DNA from: Trichostrongylus colubriformis
Lineage: Eukaryota > Nematoda > Chromadorea > Rhabditida > Trichostrongylidae
DNA length: 64,000 nucleotides
Assembly: GCA_963978905.1 (NCBI GenBank)
Contig: OZ022256.1
Span: forward strand, 44,068,001-44,132,000
Reading direction: 5' to 3'
Part shown: positions 28,851-40,359 of the stretch, one piece after another
Layout of the letters: each line of letters begins with the position of its first letter
Numbering within the stretch: position 1 is the first letter of the stretch
Made by a program: the position numbers and the translations under genes
The notes under the pieces: model-generated
What the model saw: only the letters and a program-made list of their open reading frames with translations
Database searches by the model: none
Told to the model about the DNA's origin: nothing

Positions 28851-30696
28851 ATGGGTGTGTCGTGGGTTTTTGAACACGACAAAACCGCCAAAGAAGTGGA
28901 GCGCCTACTAGAGGGAGGTGGTGCGGAACAAATTGGCACGTACACTGTCGACTGCTTGCCGTACACGCCTAATGATAAGGTAGTTGTTTGTTGAACGTTA
29001 TTTTTGTTTTTTTTGGCATAATTTTTATGCTGCATTTTTAGCTTCAAAGCTGTATCCAACATAATTATGTCCTTCACCACAGTAATTTTCCGCAAAGTTC
29101 TTTCTCCATAGGTTTGTCATTTCTGTACATGTTTAAAAAAGTGTGGTTCGATTTGCTTCACATCTCAGCCATTGCGTGTTTAGCTCCAAGCGACTGTTTA
29201 CGGACAAGTCCAAGGACGGTGTGTGATCTCGGGTTCGATCTCATTCTTAAGAAGCTTTCTTCTGGCCTCACACCCGATACGGCTGGCAAATTTGAGGTTT
29301 GCTTCCCCTCTTATGTAATTAATAAGGGCAAGTTTTGTAAAACCCTCTGGGCCTCACTCGCTGGAAGATTTTAGTTACCATAGTGCAGAGAAACCTCAAT
29401 ACCAGCACTACCGCCTACCAGCGCTCAAGGTAGCTTACAACTCTCACTTCCCTTCTGGTTACCGCAGTCGGTAACTGTTCACCCCCCCCCCCCCTGCTCA
29501 GTAATCATCGAGTCGTGACTCGAGCTGCGCCTGGCTCCCCCCTCCCCCCTCTTCCCCCTCTTCACAAAGAAAAAGTTGCGTGTAATTGAATCGCTTGAGA
29601 AGATGGATACACATGTCTTACATTTTGTTTATTTGTTTATTTGATATGTCAAAACGACATGCCGCAACGAAGGTGGGAGTATTAACAAGAAAAATGCTCC
29701 AAAAGAAAAGAAGAACACGAAAGGGAAAAATGGAAGAAGGAAGAAATACCACCTAGTACAGATGTATAGGGTGAATGACTCCTGGGAGCACAAAGCAGCT
29801 CGAGGGCTGAGGAAAAATGTATGCCTATCGAAAAATGAAACTCTCAAACAGACTAGGATGTATACTGTCGGTTTAAGCTCCATTGAGCACCTCCAACTAT
29901 CCAGCGGCTGCACCACCAGACCTTTCGCTGAAACCTACATCAGCCGGCTGTGATGCCCTTCGCCACATAAGGGGTCACAGGAGCTTGCCGCAACTCCGGG
30001 ACTCGGGTATACCGGCCACGCACGTGGAAACGGCAAGTTAGGTAAAAGTAGAGGCCATAGCAGTGTGGCTGGTGAGAGGATTCCTCACTAGCTGAGATAT
30101 TTGTACAAATCATAAGGGCTTAGCGGGAATTTTGGCGATGCAGTGTTCACATCTTCTCATTTGCTTGCCTTTTATGCTATTTGACTTGTTTTTTCTTCCT
30201 GTGGAACCTGTTTCAGCTGACTGGAGTGGAATATCGATTGAAGGACTTTGTTGTGCGAGTAGGAACTGCAACGCAAGTGACTACCACCAAAGGAGTAATA
30301 GTTGAGGTATAAGCGAGTAAAATGGAATTCGATACTTAAATGCATATGCTTGACACCTGTTTTCTTTTGAATTGCAGGTAGAATATGAACCGTCTCAAGT
30401 TGCTGCACAAAGTGCACATATGATGACTGAGATGATGCAGATGTTCTTCCCTTTATACGTTTGTTTCATCTTGTCGTATTTTTTAATTTATTTCTTTTTT
30501 TTGGATTTTGTATGTTTTTACACGTATAAATCATGAGCCTCTGTGTATTGGGGTGTAGAAAGTGTTTATCAAATATCATTTACAGGCTCGCAATAAACCT
30601 GACGTCATTAACAAGTCATCGTCCGAACCGTATTCAGCCTTAGATACTATGTACCAATACTTAACAATATTCCGTAATATGAGGAAAAAAGCATGA
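28851..30696 (+). CDS. mdt-20: Mediator complex subunit 20 (MED20), 6 exons
   Basis: Head-module subunit of the Mediator coactivator that links transcription factors with RNA polymerase II. Exons 28851-28979, 29042-29111, 29169-29296, 30217-30306, 30378-30458, 30586-30696 join in phase to 202 aa, close to the human length of about 212. Matching features are the MGVSWV start, GTYTVDC, SNFPQSSFSI, DLILKKLSSGLT, the YRLKDFVVRVGT strand, VEYEPSQ and the tail ending in DTMYQYLTIFRNMRKKA. The start is the first codon and agrees with the family. Intron 3 (29297-30216) is enlarged with poly-C and repeat-like DNA. The stop is 157 nt before the ATG of the lyase-like gene, with AATAAA between, so both are probably co-transcribed. 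Confidence 0.9.
29482..29497. repeat. Poly-C tract in MED20 intron 3
   Basis: A run of cytosines followed by C-rich sequence to about 29560. Similar G/C runs occur at 16705, 17551, 17727, 17828 and 25435; such runs are prone to length errors in assemblies. Confidence 0.7.
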
Positions 30697-30740
30697 TTTT
30701 GATTACGAGTATGTTCACTGTTGTTTGTTTGTCTTTTTGC

Positions 30741-30746
30741 AATAAA
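30741..30746 (+). terminator. Poly(A) signal of MED20
   Basis: AATAAA 45 nt past the MED20 stop and about 107 nt before an AG that directly precedes the ATG of the next gene, as in SL2-type nematode operons. Confidence 0.6.
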
Positions 30747-30853
30747 TATATTGCAGTCAGTTCTTTTCTTAGTGAAACAGTAACGTTTTGATCACGTCGT
30801 ACCTTACTCTGCTTTTTTTCAACATTGCTTTTCGGTTATATTTGTATCTGAAG

Positions 30854-33800
30854 ATGCATACCGCGTCTTCCAATCCCATGTGGCGTGTCGTCTTCGAGCA
30901 CATAGATGAGGCTCGGGCATCGCTGAATAGACACTGCTCGCACTTGGAGTCCTGGCAGGTAATTCTTAAGTGTCATGATGCACCTGATACAGGGGCATTT
31001 CTTTTAATTATCTTAGATAATGTCTTATACTATCGCAACATGCTTGTTTGTAATGTGGATTCGGCGTATAAATCACTCCGATGAACCATTTTTCCAGAGG
31101 GTCAGGTCAGTGTGTTTTTTGAGCTCAACTTTTGGTTTTTAATTGTACATTTTATACATTTTGCATCTTCTGACGATTTTAAACGAATTCATCTGGTTCT
31201 TCTCATATTTTTTTGTATGATTGGTCTTCGTTAGGTTGCATTTTGGCTTCCACTGTGCTTTTTCAAGCTGACCATGTCGTTTTTGAGATCATGTGATATT
31301 TTTTTGCAAATGACACGATAAAGGATCCTCACTCTTCCATCACATGAGCGGGACTGCTGAAGTTTATTCCGTGTGATGCGTTTTCTTTGCTTTCATGGCT
31401 ATTATCTTACATCCATAAGGTATTTTAGGAGTTCAATTTACTCCATCATTCGTTCTTTGCCGTGGGTCAAACGGCGAGTCAAGGCGGATCTAGAGCGAGC
31501 TCGACGTGAAATCGAAGAAGAAGTTCATCAATATGATCAGGTTCTAAAAACTTTGCATGTGTTTTGTTCTGATAAGCCTTTAACCTTCTTAGAAACGTGA
31601 TTTCTACAAATTTCTCCCTGAACATCCACTCGGCCCCGAGGAACTTCTCTCCGAAGCACGACAATATGCCTCTATGGGTGAGCGACGGTACATGGAGCAC
31701 TATGACCCTCGTACTCGGGATCAAGATCTGTCACTTTGTGCCAAGGTATGAATCGTATATCGGGAATCGTCACTACTATCCTTGACTTTCTATTACCAGA
31801 TTTATGACTTGTTTTCTCATTCTGATCCTCATCGGTCTGATGCATTTCCTGGTGCCAGAAAGATGGAAGCTGAGGTTTGTTGTGAAGACAGTGTATTTTA
31901 TGTAAACTCTCTTTGTTTTCACTGGTTACTATGTTTTGAGATTCTAAGGATGTCGTTATCCTTGTTCCACGGTGGTCAGGAAGCTTGTGGTGTTGTGGCA
32001 GGTGGTGGGACTGAGGTCATGTTGTTGGCGTGTCTCGGTCAGTCCGTCCTTTACCCTCCTGTTTTGTTTTTGTAACAATTTTCGTCATTGTTCCTTTCAG
32101 TTCTGTGCTAATAGTTTACTTTTCAAGCTTATCGAAATCGCGGTATTGCGAGAGGAATGTATCACCCGGAAATCATAGCTCCTTCCACAGTTCATCCAGC
32201 ACTGGACAAAGCAGCAGAACTGTTCGGGATGACTATAAGAAGGATTCCAGTCAGAGAAGACGATCGAGTGCATGCCGCAGCTGTCAAGCGAGCCATCGGA
32301 CCTCATACCTGCATGGTAGAAATAGTTCCATTCACTTGAGCATAATACCTGCTCATATTTTGTGATTTCAGATTGTAGCATCGGCACCAAATCACATAAC
32401 TGGCACCGTAGATCCGATTGAGAGGCTGTCTGAGGCAAGTCTTTCAGTTGTAAGAGCTTTCTTGGATTTCCGAGTTTTCCCAGGTTGTAAAGATCAATTC
32501 CAGGTGGCACAACGGTTTGGCGTTCCTCTGCATGTAGATTGCACTCTTGGAGGGTTCCTTCTGCCTTTCATGGAATACTGCGATTATTCCGTTCCCACCT
32601 TTGATTTCCGTTTACCAGGAGTCACATCAATAGCAATTGATCTCCACCGTGTGGGTTCAATGCCTGTGCCATCCTTGTAACTTTATTTTGATGTGTTGTT
32701 CTTTTCAGTACGGTCAGGCTCCAAGATCTTGCTCTGTTCTTATGTATCGTGACCAGTCAATGCTGCGTCATCAGTGTTTCTGCACTAGCGATTGGGCAGG
32801 TGGCGTGTATGCAACGCCCACTCTCGCTGGTGGTCGTGATGGAGGCGCCGTCGCCACCGCATGGGCTACTTTACTTGGAAAGGTATGCAAGAATTCCCTT
32901 CTTCAAAAATCTGGTTTTTTTACTTCGATTGCCGTTATTCTTTTTCATGATCACTGTCTATGTAATAGCTTTACATGTAATACTGCAGGGACGCGATAGC
33001 TACATAACTGCATGTCATCGTGTTGTGGAAACCACTCGCCGTCTCGCAGATTTGCTATCAGATATTGATGGAATTACATTGAGAGGAGCTGCTGATCTAT
33101 GCATTGTGGCTTTCGAAACTACACTTGGCGACATCTATGTTCTGGTCGATTTTATGACTACTAAGGTGATTTGAAGTGCACATACTTGGGTAATGTCTTC
33201 TCTGGCTATCTCCCTCGAACGTGTTCCTTTAGTCTTATGGGTAACACAATCATATTCCTTCAGGGCTGGCATGTTGACCCGCTCCTGTCTCCCGAGGCTG
33301 CTCGTGTGCCAGTTACACTGAGAATGTGCGAAGAAGGTGTACTTGAAGCATTTGTCGAAGACGTCATTGAAGGTCTTCGCTATCTTGGCGAAAACCCCAC
33401 GAAAACAACGAAGACTTCTGCATTTTACCACATGCTACAAACGGTATCTCGTGATTTTTCTTTTGTTTAGGTAGCGGTTGTCTGACAGTACACCACACCG
33501 CACGATATTTACATAATGCCATCTTCTTGGGGTGTAGAAATAGATCTCACCAGTTTATCAATTAGAAAATTCTGACCTCTATCTCCCAGCATCCGCTCAG
33601 TTACTAGTCCATATTTTCATTTTCTTTCTCGCCGCACTTCAACATTTAGCAATCTCCGCTTTGATACTCTATCATGACCATACCTGATGATGATTTCCCC
33701 TCCATAGACTGGTGTTAGTCCCACGACTATCGGATAGACTCATATGACTGGATGTTTTTGGCGTTCAAAACGATGATTCCTGACTCGATATAAGGACTGT

Positions 33801-34239
33801 ACAAGGACCGAATCGAATGTGGTTGTAATTACCTACGAGGTCAAGTCATGGTGTTCATGGTTCCTGGGTCCTTTACTAGTAACATTGGTGTAACAAAAAA
33901 GTTACAAGAAGCTAGAGATATCAGGTAAGAAGCGAGTACCGCCGCGAGCTAGATCAAAGCCAACTGGGAAATGTGCAGTTACTAGCAATATTATTTTCAG
34001 TCACCGCTCTGCTTATTTTCATGCTACTCCTTCTTCTCTTCCGTTATTTATTTGAGATCTGTCTTTAGGTTGCCGATCGTTGTCTAGTGGACGAATTGTC
34101 TTTGATTCGCCTGCAGGCGCATTACAGTATTCCGCCTCCCCTCGACCGAGAACATCGGTCAGTACGTGCGTTGAGCGAATACGGCCGAAAAATGAGCACG
34201 ATGGAAAGTGTAAAAATGTCTTCAGAAAAGGCGTCGTAG
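30854..34239 (+). CDS. spl: Sphingosine-1-phosphate lyase family protein lacking the PLP lysine, 13 exons
   Basis: Homologue of the ER-membrane PLP enzyme that cleaves sphingosine phosphate. Exons: 30854-30958, 31017-31105, 31429-31540, 31593-31745, 31800-31874, 31941-32037, 32128-32315, 32372-32434, 32504-32650, 32709-32882, 32989-33165, 33264-33443, 34069-34239; 576 aa against about 568 in human. Exon 2 encodes the single membrane span (IMSYTIATCLFVMWI) after an HLESWQ motif. The fold-type I core is clear: LFHGGQEACGVVAGGGTE, PLHVDCTLGGF, VTSIAIDLHR-YGQAPR, SDWAGGVYATPTLAGGRDG. The family has HKYG at the Schiff-base lysine (human Lys353); here the codon is CGT, Arg, at about residue 343, split by an intron. 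Intron 8 (32435-32503) starts with GC and is 69 nt without stops. Probably second gene of an operon with MED20. The enzyme is likely inactive as a lyase; other frames and splice sites look healthy. Confidence 0.88.
32435..32503 (+). other. GC-AG intron, 69 nt, open in frame
   Basis: The donor reads GAG/GCAAGT and the acceptor TTCCAG. Removing these 69 nt joins DPIERLSE to VAQRFGVPLHV, matching the family spacing exactly; keeping them would add 23 residues without a stop. GC donors are a rare but real class in nematodes. Confidence 0.7.
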
Positions 34240-34824
34240 GAATCCTACTCACTTCCGAGTAGTCGAAGATAGCTTAATAGTATTCGGAATTTTGTGATAA
34301 CTTGAAGCTCTCACAATCTGTTGTACAGTTCATTCTGTTAATATTTCTGCTCGTTTATACCATTTATAATTTTAAGTTCGCATTTAGGTTGCATATCTCA
34401 CAATGTGCATTCGAATTTTATTTTGAGCTCTTAAAACTTACAACTTCGAAATTCATGTTACTAGGCAGTAATCGATGTCGTATGCGTGCGTTTTATGAGG
34501 TGGTCATCCTGCTTCTCGTCCTGCTTTCGTTCTTTACGAAATTTCGTTTACTTGCATATTTTTTAGGGATTGAGTGTGCCTATATATTCAGGCTCTTCCT
34601 ATTATTCACGCTTTGTTTTCTTCAGATAGAATTTTAGAGGAAGGTTTTCTCTCAAAAATCGTCAGCAGTAAAACGCAATGGAATGATGTGTTGAGTTGCA
34701 AATGAATGTTCTATGGTACTATGCGAAGTTTTCAGCGGTGCAGTCCATATGCTACATTTGTTGTATCATGTAAGGTTGCTGGTTTTACAACCCTTTATAC
34801 GCGCTTAGTCAGTTTCAGGATTAT

Positions 34825-37518
34825 ATGCAGAATGTAGATGTTTGGGACTGGGATACACCCCTTGTCCACTCAATCGCGCCTTTCTTTCTCTTCATAGCGC
34901 TATTTTTACTATTCATTTTATGTGTTCTCGGTATAATCTTCTGTCGAAGAAGGTGAGCTCCCTACATTCACTTCTTTTAATATTCCATCGTTGAGCAGTG
35001 CAGGAGAAATGTTTTGGATATACATAAAAGTGGAATACCCTATCATGTAATATAAGAGGCTGTGCTCGTTGGTGTGTGTGCGTTTAACCGGGAATTAACT
35101 AATCAACGCACGTACCAGCAATCACGGGATCCAGGTTCGAAGTGTTATTAGAGGTGTTTGGGAACATCAGTGGTGGGTGATCGGAACTAATGAGTAGCTT
35201 ACTACAAACTTTGTTTTTGAGAGGGCACGTGTGTCGTCATTTCAGGTGTGTATAGTGCACCTTTTGAAATTACAGAAAATATTAGGTTGTCCCAGAAGTC
35301 TTGTCATATTTTCCCAAAAAAAAAATCAGTAACTCTTGTTCACTTCGAGGCAGGTCCAGGCGGTTCAGGAATATGGTAGAACGTTCCCTATGCTTTCTAG
35401 GAAAATATATATTGTCCCACCAGATCCCGTGGAGAGAGCTTTAATGCTCGTTGTCGATACCCACCCAACTCGCGGTGTCATCTATTATGAGCGGTCTTGC
35501 GGCACCAAAACGACGGAAGCTTGACACTCCATCAGCGCTGCATTGGGCAAGGGATGTGTGAGCTACGTGACCGTGCGCCGCTGGTTCATCAGCTTCAGCA
35601 ACGGCGAGATTGATATGAAAGACAAACCACGCTTGGGACTGTGCTGGTTCTGGGACGAGGAAGGAATGCTTTTCCGCGAGGTGCTGGTACAAGGCGAGAC
35701 AGTCACCGCTACCGTATGCACCCACCAGCTCCAGCAGCTTGCCGTCGCTGTTCGAGAAAAACGCCGAAAAAGGTCCGCGGTCACCCTCCTACATGACGAC
35801 GCCCGCTCCAATTTCCTCCGATTTCACGAAAAGTGCCCAGGCCAAGCTACAGGAGCTCGGCTGGGATATCCTGCCCCACCCGCCATACACTCCAGACATT
35901 GCCCTTTCTAACCAACACCTTACCCATCCTCTCGAATCCTTCCTGGCCAAGAGAAAATTCCTTGATTATGACTTGCTTGCGAAGGCGATCGCTGACTTCT
36001 TCGACTCTCAGAACCCAGAGTTCTGGGAGAAGGGTATCAACGATTTTCCTATAAAGTGGCAGAGGGTTGCCGATAACAATGGTTAATACTTTGTTGCCTA
36101 ATTATTATTTGTTGGACGAAAAAAATAAAAAGTGATGATCGAAAAAAATATGACAAGACTTTTGGGACAACCTAATACTTTTCAGTAGTATGCGCCGGGC
36201 TGTATACACTTCCTATATTAACTTTTTTTGCAAATCTTTTGCAGTTTTTGTGATTGCAATCAAATTGATGTCCTTCCAATTCCGTGGTTTCGGCGGTTTG
36301 TTTTGAATACGAGGTTGTTCTGAGTTATCTACAGATTTCGTGGAATCCATATTGCCATGGTATGCGCTGAAGTCTGACGGTTTTTGCCATTTATGTGATT
36401 TTTTATAAATAAGCTCTTGAACAGATTACCATCTTACTATATCACCAGCTTGGGTAACTCACAACATTGTGCTAATCACACGATAGATAATCTGAACAGT
36501 TCTCAATATATATTGACGCCACTTGAAATGAGCCCGTTCTGGTCTGTACCGTATGTGTGCCAACCGAACTGGTGTTAGATCTTAAAGGAATGCGAAAAGG
36601 GATTAAGAGTAATGGCTTTCGCGGCGTAAGGCGTGCTTTTATGTAACTACCAGGGCCTCTTGCTAGGCGACACATTTTGGCCCACTGTTCACGAGTGCCT
36701 GCATCACCAGATGGGAAACTACTGCAGTGCAACTCATTGAAACTCGCAGTTGTACGGCGCATCCAGTTAAGGGATCAGCGCCACCAAAAAAAAAAACCGT
36801 TCATTCAGTTCTTTGCTATCGCCGATCAACTTCAGTCCCATCTCTCAGGTCAGCTTGCCCCTTTCGTTTGGATAAGCTTGTGAGTCAGTCACACTGAGTT
36901 CCTTTTAGCGCTCCTCCAGATATTTCTACGTCATTTTAAAATCTCTAGGGTAAAATTCAGAAATACAATAGGCAGTAATAAACTTTGAGAAGCTTTCACT
37001 TTGTCTATGCATCCTAATTTGGGAAGCTCTTGCTGAGCTACCCAAATAAGGATGCATAGACAGTTTGTGCATTTCTTTTACCAATGTTTTATTCAGCAAC
37101 GAGAAAGCCCCCAAAACTGCACCGCTACCAGCACCTTCCCAAGAATCTTGCCGGCAAAATTACGCGTTTGATTTATCGGAAACCAGCCCAAGGTGACCGT
37201 TTTATTGTTTTCATTTTTGGCCACAGTCTGAATAACTCGCAACATTGCAGTCGAATAGAAGAACGTCGCTGCCAACGACAAGCTCGCCTGACCTGCGATA
37301 ACCCAAAAGCGGACGTGACGCTTGAGGGGTGAGGCGTGACAACGATAACTTATGAAAAGCATTTCTGAACAATTAAATATTTCAGAATCGATCGTTCGGT
37401 AGGAAAAGCTCTAGCAGTGGAAAAGCTTCTACAAGACAGTTACATATTCGACACACGCCTTATGGGTCCTCCTAATGGCAACATCCTTATTGTTGCTGCT
37501 AAACGGGACTATATCTGA
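34825..37518 (+). CDS. Small single-pass membrane protein, 3 exons (unrecognised)
   Basis: Exons 34825-34952, 37097-37192 and 37386-37518 join in phase to 118 aa. A TTTCAG acceptor ends at 34818, 6 nt before the ATG, suggesting trans-splicing. Residues 1-15 are short and acidic (MQNVDVWDWDTP), about 16-38 form a strongly hydrophobic span (FFLFIALFLLFILCVLGIIF) followed by CRR, as in a type I or III anchor with cytoplasmic tail. The tail is proline-rich, then has a conserved-looking block (GKALAVEKLLQDSYIFDTRL, GPPNGNILIVAAKRDYI). I know no family. Intron 1 contains a whole deleted mariner (35282-36175) and a hairpin. It converges with the TUSC2 homologue, 318 nt apart. Confidence 0.7.
35282..36175 (+). 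mobile_element. Mariner element, internally deleted, copy 1
   Basis: Ends TTAGGTTGTCCCAGAAGTCT and its near complement, flanked by TA (35280-35281 and 36176-36177). The transposase begins with ATG at 35444; the N-terminal DNA-binding part is followed directly by the second catalytic region (LLHDDAR, then PHPPYTPD), so the linker and first catalytic Asp are deleted. A TGA at 35522-35524 replaces a Cys codon seen in copy 2, and at least one frameshift separates the last third. It cannot make transposase but its ends could still be mobilised in trans. It lies in intron 1 of the membrane-protein gene. The ends resemble those of hookworm mariners of the bandit type (recalled, not checked). Confidence 0.88.
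37002..37062. repeat. Hairpin next to a splice acceptor
   Basis: TGTCTATGCATCCTAATTTG and its reverse complement form a ~27-bp stem around a short loop, 35 nt before exon 2 of the membrane-protein gene. Confidence 0.8.
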
Positions 37519-37680
37519 ACCGAAACTGATTCGCACATACTAATCTTCAGATCTTCGTTGATATTCTTGAAGATAGGGGTTATCGCAGAGTTTAGTCGTC
37601 ATAATCGGTGACCACATCGGGTCATATATGTGTCACAATACAATCATTCCAGTCAAAGAATGTTATGCATCGTCCATTAT

Positions 37681-37686
37681 AATAAA
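37681..37686 (+). terminator. Poly(A) signal of the small membrane-protein gene
   Basis: AATAAA 163 nt downstream of the stop codon; another AATAAA lies near 37732. Both are before the converging TUSC2 stop. Confidence 0.5.
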
Positions 37687-37836
37687 CAATGAGAAATAGA
37701 CATCACATCATATACATTTATACAATGATGAATAAAACATTTGACAAGCATATTTCACACCACCTGTGATTGGTAAGTCGAGCAAAATTTCAAGTTCGAG
37801 AGATCAGTCCAGTATGAAAGTCGTCGTATTTTGTGA

Positions 37837-39184
37837 TCAACTCTGCTGTTCCATCTCCCACATTACAACGGGCACATCTGGACTAAGACGAGGAATTGCG
37901 TACCGTTCGTAACCCTGCAACAGAAGGATGTAATATACAAGAAAAGCTATTAGAAAAATTCGATTTACAGCTAGCTAGCATAACAGCTATGTCACTTATC
38001 GCTTAGCAACTGCAACATTTAGAGTTCAAACCCTGCTCCTCCAGCCCTGCATAAAAATATTGTTTACTTATCCCAAAGCAGATAAACCTTAAAAACAGAC
38101 TGCGGTCCGTTTGCAGTTCGCGTGAAAATGATACGCATAGGAAATCGTAAACGTCGCGACACATGAAGTGCGTGAAGCGGTTCTCGTTGAAGTGCGGTAA
38201 AGTGCAGCGTTATAGGGGGACTCCGTAAGACGATTCAAGTGAAAGTTACGACCCCGACGCCGAGGGCTAATATCAGACTTTGCCATGCGGTGTCGCACTT
38301 TCGCATATGATTCTAGCATCTAGAGATGGCATCCAGAAATTCTTCAATGTTTTCGACATGCTAAAGTAAGGACCGTAAAATTGCGGAGTACTCTGGGCTG
38401 ATTCCCCTGGACCGATTTCCACGTGGCTAATTCCAGGCGTGACGGAAAATGATTATGCATCTCATAATATCTCCGACTTTACTACTAGCATTAGGCCAAC
38501 TAGACTAAAACACGACAACATAAAATGACAAGCCTACCTTTGGCCGCAGATTATTCACAACTCTGCATAACCGTCGCAGTTGGCCATCTTGAGATTGGTG
38601 TTCAGCATAAAACTCATGTGCAACATCACCATCCTCATCAACATATTGAGAACTTGAATAAAAGAAAAGTAATTTTGAAGGCTTTCTCAAAAATCAGTAA
38701 ATTACCTAGGAGTTTGGTGTACTAAGAAAATATCGGGAAGAAGGCCTCTGCTCTTCATAAGTTCAGCATACTTGTTCAGAAGATATTCATGTCGTGGCCG
38801 TGCTACAGGAGCTGCACCACTCTAAACAAATAATCAACTACTTACGACAGAAACACCCGACACAATTCTGGCCGACGTACAAATTCAGACCATACTTAGC
38901 AATTCTTTCGTTTTGCATTATTTTTTATCACAATAACCTTTTCGCCAGCTCTTCATGAGGTATATGACAGTTGTATGAATAAGCGTTCGCCACTTATCGC
39001 CACTGTGTCTTCTTTCTTACTTCTGCTCACGTCATTTTTTCAAACTAATTTTGCTTTATAACTTGCTATAATTACTTCTTAACTTCACCCAGGACTCATC
39101 CAAAAGATGGTGCTATTCAGTTACTACCGTTTATATTGACACCTCAATCACCCCCACGCTCTTTGAACGACTCTTGCCGTCCAT
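37837..39184 (-). CDS. TUSC2: TUSC2 (FUS1) homologue, 4 exons
   Basis: Minus-strand exons 39152-39184, 38706-38821, 38538-38652 and 37837-37914 join in phase to 113 aa; human TUSC2 has 110. The diagnostic block is YVDEDGDVAHEFYAE, followed by a basic helix (QLRRLCRVVNNLRPK) and a C-terminus with SPDVPVVMWEME, matching the family order. TUSC2 is a small, myristoylated, mitochondria-associated protein tied to calcium handling in mammals. Here the N-terminus reads MDGKSRSKSVG, without a Gly at position 2, so myristoylation is not predicted from this start; exon 1 is the least certain part. A TTTTCAG acceptor 30 nt upstream of that ATG supports it. Confidence 0.82.
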
Positions 39185-39316
39185 AGAGAAAGACCATACC
39201 TCGATGCACTCAACCTGAAAAGAACAAACAAGCGACCTCCTCAACTGTGTGTTTCTTGTTCCCCTACATCTGCCGATGCTCCATTGCCACTAGGGCGATT
39301 TCACGCAAAACACACG

Positions 39317-39482
39317 TACAATCCATTTCGGAGCGCCTGATAGGGCGTGACCTACGGACTTGGGTGGGAGTGTATCAAAATTCGCTCCGCAACACACTCT
39401 TACGCTTGCCACGCAGTCTTACTCTCGCCACTCACACATGTCCGTAGGCCACGCCCTATCAGGCGACTGAAATGGAGTGTAT
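39317..39482. mobile_element. Short MITE with TACA(G/A)TCCATTTC ends, copy 2
   Basis: Begins TACAATCCATTTCGGAGCGC and ends with the complement of TACACTCCATTTCAGTCGCC; both ends continue into the GATAGGGCGT-GGCCTACGGA block. Same family as 14987 and 56116. Just upstream of the TUSC2 gene. Confidence 0.75.
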
Positions 39483-40359
39483 ACGCACACCTACACAATT
39501 AATTAAACACAGACGTGCACAACGAATGAGCTAAACGACTGCCAACTGTCCTCTAATAGCACGAGAGCTTTTACCTCGGTTCCTGAAGAACTTGTTGTGT
39601 GTCGGTTTTCTTTTCTAAATGAACTGGTGAATTGGCCCATAACAAACAGAACCGTATCACATTGGAGAAGGAAACACCTGCAAATACCCATACATTCATA
39701 CAGACGGACAAAGTATTCGAGGTCAATGGTCAATGATCGATGATGCGCCACCGTTTGATTTACATTCGATATTGTGATGATACTTAATTGAAGATTACTC
39801 CCGACAATGAATGACGAAAATAATGTAGTAGTAACACAATGACCATAACGAGACCCACCTCGGGTCTGCTCAGTAAAATGCTCAGCTTTTTCAACGGCTG
39901 CTTCTCTGTGCGGCTGTAGGTAAACAATCAAGCCACTCGGTACGAAGAGTGAAGCTGAAGTGCAGTTGTGGAGAAATGTCAAGCGCGCGAGTATAGAAGA
40001 ATCTATGAGTTGTCCGACCTTTTTCTACGGCGATTTTGTCTCTGTTTACACGCAGTAACCGGAGTCATGTTGAAAAAGCACTTGCGAGTCGATAAACGTC
40101 GCGTTGCAAGGTGGCAATGCGACGGGTGGAATACTCATTGAGGGGAACATTTACTAGAAAATGACTCGATGATCACTCGGAATTGATGGAAGTCCAACGG
40201 AGTAGAAAAAGGAAATGCTGGAAAGTCATTTCGGAAATCGATTTGCAGTACGGTCAGCACAACACCTTTACCTTGTGCTTGTTAATATTAGCTAGTTCGG
40301 GAAGTTCTCACGGTTTTCAATCTCTAATTTCAAATGCGCATATCTCGGTCCATACGAAA

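Noticed and set aside
16705..29497. Poly-G and poly-C runs (16705, 17551, 17727, 17828, 25435, 29482) as functional signals
   Set aside because: No consistent context; run lengths are unreliable and they sit in repeat or intron DNA.
39503..39982. 159-codon minus-strand frame upstream of the TUSC2 homologue as its first exon
   Set aside because: It has no ATG start (the first codon is TTG), and a shorter ATG exon at 39152-39184 fits phase and family length better.
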